This document shows, in pieces, positions 8,207-12,608 of a stretch of DNA of 12,608 bases (position 1 is the first letter of the stretch; each line of letters begins with the position of its first letter). The notes beneath the pieces are model-generated. The model did no database searches and had not been told where the DNA came from. It saw nothing but the letters and a program-made list of their open reading frames with translations. A program made the position numbers and the translations under genes. Source of the DNA: DAOTZS01 sp034434335 (GTDB taxonomy: Bacteria > Chloroflexota > Anaerolineae > CG2-30-64-16); contig DAOTZS010000192.1 in assembly GCA_034434335.1 (NCBI GenBank), positions 1 to 12,608 on the forward strand. Reading direction: 5' to 3'.

Positions 8207-9328
8207 TCAGCGTTCCAGGGGAAGATCCACCCAACGGCGCTCGTGGAAGGAGCGCTCCACGGCGTTGATCACCTCCTGCACCCAGGCTCCGTCTTCGAAG
8301 TTGCCCTGGTTGCGTTCCCCGCCATCCCAGATCTCGTCCAGGAAGTCTTTGATCAGGTTGGCGTAAAAGAGGGAACGCCACGACTCGCGCGGGTGGCCTC
8401 CGGCCGGATAGAAACGCTGAGGGATCTCCAGCTCTCGGAACTCAACCGCATCGGGACGGGCCACCTTGATCGTCTCCGCAATCCCGAACTCCTCGACCAG
8501 CCGGCAGATGATGGCCCCCTTGTCGCCATAAATACGCGCCTCAACGCCGGGATAGTTGCCAATGGTGACAAAGCTGGTCTGAATGGAGCACAGCGCGTCG
8601 TTGGTGTATTCGGCGATGTAAATATCGCCGTCATCGATGTTCATGCGCATCATGCGGCCGGTATCCCGTACCATGCGTTCGGGGATGAAGTTCTTCATGA
8701 TGCCCACCACACGGCGGTAGTCCGCGCCCACCCACCAGTGGCTGATATCTATAATGGGCGCGCCATATCCTTCCAGCGAGGAGGTCTGGATCACCGACTG
8801 GTCAGCATGGATGTTCACCTGGCGCAGCGGGGTTCGGGGATCCAGCCATTGGGAATTCTGTTCAAAGCCGTTGAAGATAAAGGGGCGCCCCACAAAACCA
8901 TCGTCGATCATGGCCTTGGCGAACTGGACGCCGGGGCTGTAGCGGAAAGTGAATCCCATTTTGGTCTTGAGGCCCTTGCTCCTGGCCAGCCTGGCTGCGC
9001 GCAGGGTATCACGAAAATCGTAAGCTACCGGTTTCTCACACAACACATGCTTATTGGCCTCAAGGGCGGCCCAGGCCAGCTCCCAATGGGTGGCCGAAGG
9101 GGTACAGACGTCAACGATGTCAATATCCGGCCGGCCGATCACGCTTCGCCAGTCATCGCTGGCCTCTGGAATGCGAAAGTGGTGGGCCAACTCTTCGGCC
9201 CTTTCCTTCACCACGTCACAGATCACAGCCACTTCGCTGCGCGGATCGCGCTGCCAGCCTGGGATGTGGGCCAGCTTTGCCCACGCCCCTGCTCCCAAAA
9301 CGGCAACACGTAGCTTGCTGCTCTTCAT
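8207..9328 (-). CDS. Gfo/Idh/MocA family NAD(P)-dependent oxidoreductase
   Basis: This 373-residue protein has an N-terminal Rossmann domain with VAVLGAGAWAK at residues 8-18 and the family signature CEKPVA with Lys99. The C-terminal alpha/beta substrate domain contains PIIDISHWW, whose Asp and His are placed like the catalytic pair of this family. Members oxidise or reduce hydroxyl groups on sugars, inositols, amino sugars or related compounds, and the sequence does not tell which. The ATG at 9328 has a GGAAAGGGG site upstream. It follows the GntR regulator gene by 49 nt and precedes the DUF885 gene by 3 nt, so it is the first enzyme of the operon. It may process a sugar-like part of the transported compound (inference). 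Confidence 0.95.
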   Translation of the reverse strand: MKSSKLRVAVLGAGAWAKLAHIPGWQRDPRSEVAVICDVVKERAEELAHHFRIPEASDDWRSVIGRPDIDIVDVCTPSATHWELAWAALEANKHVLCEKPVAYDFRDTLRAARLARSKGLKTKMGFTFRYSPGVQFAKAMIDDGFVGRPFIFNGFEQNSQWLDPRTPLRQVNIHADQSVIQTSSLEGYGAPIIDISHWWVGADYRRVVGIMKNFIPERMVRDTGRMMRMNIDDGDIYIAEYTNDALCSIQTSFVTIGNYPGVEARIYGDKGAIICRLVEEFGIAETIKVARPDAVEFRELEIPQRFYPAGGHPRESWRSLFYANLIKDFLDEIWDGGERNQGNFEDGAWVQEVINAVERSFHERRWVDLPLER

Positions 9329-9377
9329 CGAATGCCCCTTTCCAGGCTATCAGGTTACAGAATAGAACTGTAGCGAC

Positions 9378-10151
9378 CTACACAAAAAGAGACTGGGGGA
9401 CAACCGAGGGGTCTTGGCCATTGGCCAGGCGACCATCTGCGCCGGTATACAGGGTAGCCATCAGCCGCGCCATCTGCACCACGCCCTGCCCAATCCCTTG
9501 CTCGAAACGCGCCCGGCCAACGTAGTGAGCCACAACACCCTCCAGCATCTGTTGGGGATCGGCGGTCCGCAGGGCAGCCAGGAGCCTCTCATGGGCCTGG
9601 GCGATATCCTCGGCGCTGGCCTGATAGGTCTCGATGGCACGCAAGATCAGCGCGCCAATCTGCCCGCTGAGGCTGGACCAGAGGGCCTCCAATCGCGGGG
9701 AGGCCGCCGATTGCACAAGGGGGGTATGGAATGCCAGGTCAATTTCGATCAGGTCGGGGGTCTCATCGGGTAGCCTGCACCTGCGCATCTTCTCGACTTG
9801 AGCTTCCAGGCCAGAGAGCATCTGAGAGTCAATCCGGGCATGGCCGATGCTGACAGCAAAGCCTTCCAATAGTGCACGCAGATAGGAGAGATCGAGCGCA
9901 TCCTGCGTCGAGAGGCGCGAGACAAAAGTACCCCGCCGAGGCACACTGACAACCAGGCGGCGGTTCTCGAGCATAAGCAACGCTTCTCTCACCGTCGTGC
10001 GGCTCACACCCAGCTCTTGAGCGATGCGCGATTCGGCCAGACGTTCGCCAGGGCGCATGGCGCCCGAAAGAATAGCCCGTTCCAGGGTCTGGCGTACATC
10101 GTCTACCAGGCGGACATGGCTGGGCCTGTGGAGTTGAAACTTCTCCGGCAT
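9378..10151 (-). CDS. GntR-family transcriptional regulator, FadR/FCD subfamily
   Basis: This 257-residue regulator probably controls the operon it heads. The N-terminal winged helix (about residues 12-80) has SRIAQELGVSRTTVREALLM as the recognition region and RRGTFV as the wing. The C-terminal FCD ligand domain (about 85-225) keeps the likely metal ligands Asp138, His142 (EIDLAFH), His187 (AHERLL) and His209 (VVAHYVG). FCD regulators usually sense small carboxylates or sugar acids and release DNA on binding; the ligand here is unknown. The ATG at 10151 is preceded by AAGGAA. A strong promoter with an overlapping palindrome lies 78-131 nt upstream, which fits autoregulation. The gap to the Gfo/Idh gene is 49 nt, with no terminator seen. 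Confidence 0.95.
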   Translation of the reverse strand: MPEKFQLHRPSHVRLVDDVRQTLERAILSGAMRPGERLAESRIAQELGVSRTTVREALLMLENRRLVVSVPRRGTFVSRLSTQDALDLSYLRALLEGFAVSIGHARIDSQMLSGLEAQVEKMRRCRLPDETPDLIEIDLAFHTPLVQSAASPRLEALWSSLSGQIGALILRAIETYQASAEDIAQAHERLLAALRTADPQQMLEGVVAHYVGRARFEQGIGQGVVQMARLMATLYTGADGRLANGQDPSVVPQSLFV

Positions 10152-10228
10152 CGCGAGTGGAATTCCTTACCTGTGCCCTGGGATGAGCAAGAGGCTGCCT
10201 GTTACGCCACAGGCAGGTGAGCGAGTGC

Positions 10229-10258
10229 AGACTCTCGACTGCCGACAGTCGAGAGTCT
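10229..10258. promoter_or_regulatory. Perfect palindrome over the GntR promoter, candidate operator
   Basis: There are 13-bp perfect arms (AGACTCTCGACTG at 10229-10241 and its complement at 10246-10258) around a CCGA centre. It covers the -10 box and the predicted start point of the leftward promoter, the place where a repressor would block transcription. There is no T tract on either side, so it is not a rho-independent terminator. The likely binder is the GntR-family protein encoded just downstream (inference). It does not follow the short FadR half-site pattern, so another regulator is possible. Confidence 0.65.
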
Positions 10259-10282
10259 AGCATGAAGCCGCCAGGTTGTCAA
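10254..10282 (-). promoter_or_regulatory. Sigma-70-like promoter of the GntR-led operon
   Basis: On the minus strand, a perfect -35 box TTGACA (10282-10277) is followed by a 17-bp spacer and TAGACT (10259-10254), a 4/6 match to the -10 consensus. The predicted start point is near 10247, giving a leader of about 95 nt before the regulator's ATG. The start would lie inside the palindrome, so the transcript would not contain both arms. Confidence 0.7.
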
Positions 10283-10492
10283 AAAGCACACGGGACGACG
10301 GCAGGGCCTCACCTGTGCGCCCCAAACCCCCTGCCCGAAACTTGCGCGCCCGGCCAAGTTGTGGCATTCTCCAGCCGCACGACCGCCAGCCAACCAGGAG
10401 GCCCCTAAGTGGAGCTTTCCCGTGTTATCTGACCTGGCGGCGAGCTGAATCAACTGTGTGGGGCGCCACTCACAGCGCCCAAGGGGGTAGCT

Positions 10493-10789
10493 ATGAGCGT
10501 TAAAGTGTTCTGCAAGCTCGCTGACTGCGTGAACTGGGACAGCGGTTTGTGCGGCGCAGAGGAGATTCGCATTGACCGCGAAGGTTACTGCGCCACTTTC
10601 GAGGAGATCCCCGAAGAAGCCATGGACGAGTTGGATCTCCCCGTGCGGGTCGAAGAACTTGACTGGGATGAAGAAGAGGAAGAAGAGCTAGACATCGAAG
10701 AGCTGGGCGAAGAGGAGTGGGAGGAGGAAGAGGAAGAAGAGGAGGAAGAGGAAGAAGAGGAGCTGGACGAGGACCCTTGGGCTGTTTGA
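10493..10789 (+). CDS. Small four-Cys protein with a glutamate-rich tail
   Basis: The 98-residue protein has two parts. Residues 1-36 contain the pattern C7-x4-C12-x7-C20-x12-C33, with FCKLADCVNWDSGLCGA and GYCATF. This resembles the small DUF1540-like metal-binding Cys proteins of Firmicutes and Chloroflexota, which have no firm function; the resemblance is by eye. From about residue 54 to 95 it is almost only Glu and Asp, including a run of 14 Glu, and it ends DPWAV. The start is supported by AAGGGGG 5-6 nt before the ATG. It is transcribed away from the GntR operon, and a rho-independent terminator follows 126 nt after its stop. The acidic tail may bind cations or basic proteins, which is speculation. 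Confidence 0.75.
   Translation: MSVKVFCKLADCVNWDSGLCGAEEIRIDREGYCATFEEIPEEAMDELDLPVRVEELDWDEEEEEELDIEELGEEEWEEEEEEEEEEEEEELDEDPWAV
10721..10762 (+). repeat. 18-bp tandem repeat coding for the poly-Glu run
   Basis: The GAG/GAA codons after Trp76 follow one exact order of six codons (GAG GAG GAA GAG GAA GAA) repeated 2.33 times without a mismatch. Exact repetition at the synonymous third position points to recent slippage duplication, beyond selection for Glu alone. Confidence 0.9.
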
Positions 10790-10914
10790 CGCACACGCAC
10801 TCATCTGAACCCCCATCTGGACCATGCCGGCCGCACTGGATTTGTCTGGCAGCCCGTGATGCCGTGCAGCTCCCCCCACTCTGAGCTGGCTTGCCCAGCT
10901 TGTCAATGGCTATC

Positions 10915-10943
10915 CGGCCGCAGAGTAAAGAGCGGCCGTTTTT
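10915..10943 (+). terminator. Rho-independent terminator
   Basis: A GC-only 7-bp stem (CGGCCGC at 10915-10921, GCGGCCG at 10932-10938) with a 10-nt A-rich loop is followed at once by TTTTT (10939-10943). It probably ends the transcript of the small acidic-tail gene and shields the promoter that starts on its T tract. Confidence 0.75.
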
Positions 10944-10970
10944 GCTAAATGGCCGTGCCCATCTTATAAT
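10942..10970 (+). promoter_or_regulatory. Sigma-70-like promoter, probably for ppdK
   Basis: A perfect -10 box TATAAT (10965-10970) lies 17 bp after TTGCTA (10942-10947), a 4/6 match to the -35 consensus that overlaps the terminator's T tract. The start would be near 10977. The first gene downstream on this strand is ppdK, about 408 nt away, so the leader would contain the nested repeats. Confidence 0.65.
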
Positions 10971-11070
10971 GAAAAGGCTGGTTGCAAGAACCGCCTGCGT
11001 GCAGGCCTGGCAAGTATCCTCATCAATGTGTAGGGGCTGCGCCAGCAAGTGCCTGGCACTTGCCCCTGGA

Positions 11071-11077
11071 TTATTGA
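11071..11077. repeat. Left target-site duplication TTATTGA
   Basis: This is the same 7 bp as at 11275-11281, exactly abutting the CAG end of the inserted element. Confidence 0.75.
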
Positions 11078-11119
11078 CAGGAGTTACGCACTTCGAGGCG
11101 TATCGTCTCATCCCCCTAC

Positions 11120-11146
11120 CCCCTTCCCCGCAAGGCGGGGAAGGGG
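11120..11146. repeat. C-rich/G-rich hairpin inside the MITE
   Basis: A perfect 12-bp stem CCCCTTCCCCGC has a 3-nt loop AAG. A degenerate inverted copy of this block lies in the right half of the element (about 11203-11242), which makes the whole element roughly symmetrical. Confidence 0.8.
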
Positions 11147-11157
11147 ATCGAGATTAT

Positions 11158-11196
11158 AAGGGTATTCTGGCCGGCGAAGCCGCCCAGAATACCCTT
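11158..11196. repeat. Central hairpin of the MITE
   Basis: Perfect 13-bp arms AAGGGTATTCTGG (11158-11170, 11184-11196), one C-C mismatch, then a 4-bp CGGC/GCCG inner stem closed by a GAA loop. It marks the centre of symmetry of the inserted element. Confidence 0.85.
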
Positions 11197-11274
11197 TCAA
11201 AGGATTCCCCCGCTCCCGATGGGGGGCGAGGGCTAGGGGGTGGAGGCACTGCGTAGTGTAACTGCGTAACTCTG

Positions 11275-11281
11275 TTATTGA
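11275..11281. repeat. Right target-site duplication TTATTGA
   Basis: This is the same 7 bp as at 11071-11077. Its last five bases belong to the right arm of the older palindrome, which shows that the insertion happened inside that element. Confidence 0.75.
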
Positions 11282-11367
11282 TGAGGATACGTCGGAAAGC
11301 ACGCGCTATGGGTGGGCCGCGTTGGCTTATTTCCTGGCCATAACCAGCCAGAGCATATGTTTGTTAG

Positions 11368-11373
11368 AGGAGG
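11368..11373 (+). promoter_or_regulatory. Ribosome binding site of ppdK
   Basis: AGGAGG lies 11 nt before the ATG at 11385, slightly farther than ideal. No closer in-frame start fits; the protein begins MSKKWVYLF as in relatives. Confidence 0.7.
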
Positions 11374-11384
11374 ATTTCGATCAC

Positions 11385-12608
<1,224 letters not shown>

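Larger units (their letters stand above)
10152..10492. other. Divergent intergenic region between the GntR operon and the small acidic-tail gene
   Basis: This 341-nt gap holds the minus-strand promoter and palindrome upstream of the regulator. It also holds a 6-bp hairpin (GGGCGC, loop 10467-10474, GCGCCC) just before the AAGGGGG ribosome binding site of the rightward gene. I found no convincing promoter for the rightward gene; TTGCGC followed 17 bp later by CATTCT (around 10343-10371) is only a weak candidate. No RNA gene was seen. Confidence 0.6.
11078..11274. mobile_element. MITE-like non-autonomous insertion, 197 bp
   Basis: The ends are inverted repeats: CAGGAGTTACGCA on the left (11078-11090) and, read on the other strand, CAGAGTTACGCA on the right (11274-11263), differing by one base indel. 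Both ends are directly flanked by TTATTGA. The interior is two roughly mirrored C-rich/G-rich halves around a central hairpin. Near the right end ACTGCGTA occurs twice (11248-11255, 11261-11268). It is far too short for a transposase, so it would have been moved by one encoded elsewhere. I cannot name the parent IS family. Confidence 0.75.
11014..11290. repeat. Older palindromic element, split by the inserted MITE
   Basis: Perfect 14-bp arms, GTATCCTCATCAAT at 11014-11027 and its complement at 11277-11290, flank the inserted element. If the 197-bp insert and one TTATTGA copy are removed, the arms come together in a 73-nt palindrome. Its inside contains GGGG/CCCC and CAAGTGC-CTG-GCACTTG (11046-11062), so the restored unit would be a compact multi-part hairpin, like a REP or small MITE. 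The right target duplication overlaps the right arm by five bases. Confidence 0.75.
10790..11384. other. 595-nt non-coding region before ppdK
   Basis: From left to right it holds about 125 nt with no feature I can name, a terminator (10915-10943), a promoter (10942-10970), two small hairpins (GGTT/AACC at 10980-10992; GCCTGC/GCAGGC near 10993-11006), the nested palindromic repeats (11014-11290), and about 75 nt of plain leader with the ppdK ribosome binding site. No open frame in it has coding character. Confidence 0.7.

Noticed and set aside
7022..9313. Two plus-strand frames of about 375 codons opposite the DUF885 and Gfo/Idh genes
   Set aside because: They mirror well-supported minus-strand genes codon for codon and show no domain of their own.
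10229..10258. Palindrome as a rho-independent terminator
   Set aside because: No T tract follows on either strand, and it overlaps a good promoter -10 box, so an operator fits better.
10585..10800. Minus-strand poly-serine protein
   Set aside because: It is the reverse-strand reading of the GAG/GAA repeat; the plus frame has a ribosome binding site and a Cys motif.
11078..11274. Repeats before ppdK as a CRISPR array or riboswitch
   Set aside because: There are no regularly spaced direct repeats with unique spacers. The structure is explained by terminal inverted repeats and a target duplication, and I recognise no riboswitch core.

Overview
The window looks like chromosomal DNA of a GC-rich bacterium, most probably a member of the Chloroflexota (Anaerolineae/Caldilineae-like). 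The assignment is inferred from the style of the proteins: a lipoprotein with a long Ala/Pro linker after its Cys, a pyruvate phosphate dikinase, an M42 peptidase and many family-5 ABC transport parts. No marker gene proves it.

Layout. Positions 1-10151 are one long minus-strand gene run, read from right to left: FCD-type GntR regulator, Gfo/Idh/MocA dehydrogenase, DUF885 protein, two adjacent nitroreductase-fold proteins, M42 aminopeptidase, peptide-type ABC substrate-binding lipoprotein, two ABC permeases, and a short-chain dehydrogenase that runs off the left edge. Most junctions are overlapping or under 50 nt, so this is probably one operon. A near-consensus promoter upstream of the regulator (TTGACA, 17 bp, TAGACT) overlaps a perfect 13-bp-arm palindrome, the natural candidate for the regulator's operator. 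A strong stem-loop separates the binding-protein gene from the permeases. No transporter ATPases are present; they may lie beyond position 1.

Positions 10152-11384 are mostly non-coding and read rightwards. They hold a small Cys-motif protein with a glutamate-rich tail, a rho-independent terminator, a promoter with a perfect TATAAT, and a nested repeat. In the nested repeat, a 197-bp MITE-like element with terminal inverted repeats and 7-bp target duplications (TTATTGA) has split an older palindromic element. This composite would form most of the 5' leader of the next gene.

Positions 11385-12608 are the first 408 codons of ppdK (pyruvate, phosphate dikinase), cut by the right edge.

How the genes work together (inference): the minus-strand operon looks like a regulated uptake and catabolic unit. 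A peptide-like or other small compound would be imported by the ABC system, hydrolysed by the M42 peptidase and perhaps the DUF885 protein, and redox-processed by the two flavoproteins, the Gfo/Idh enzyme and the SDR. The substrate cannot be read from the sequence. The most striking points are the in-frame TAG that removes the conserved C-terminal tail of the M42 peptidase, the nested MITE in the ppdK leader, the promoter-overlapping palindrome, and the altered metal motif in the DUF885 protein.
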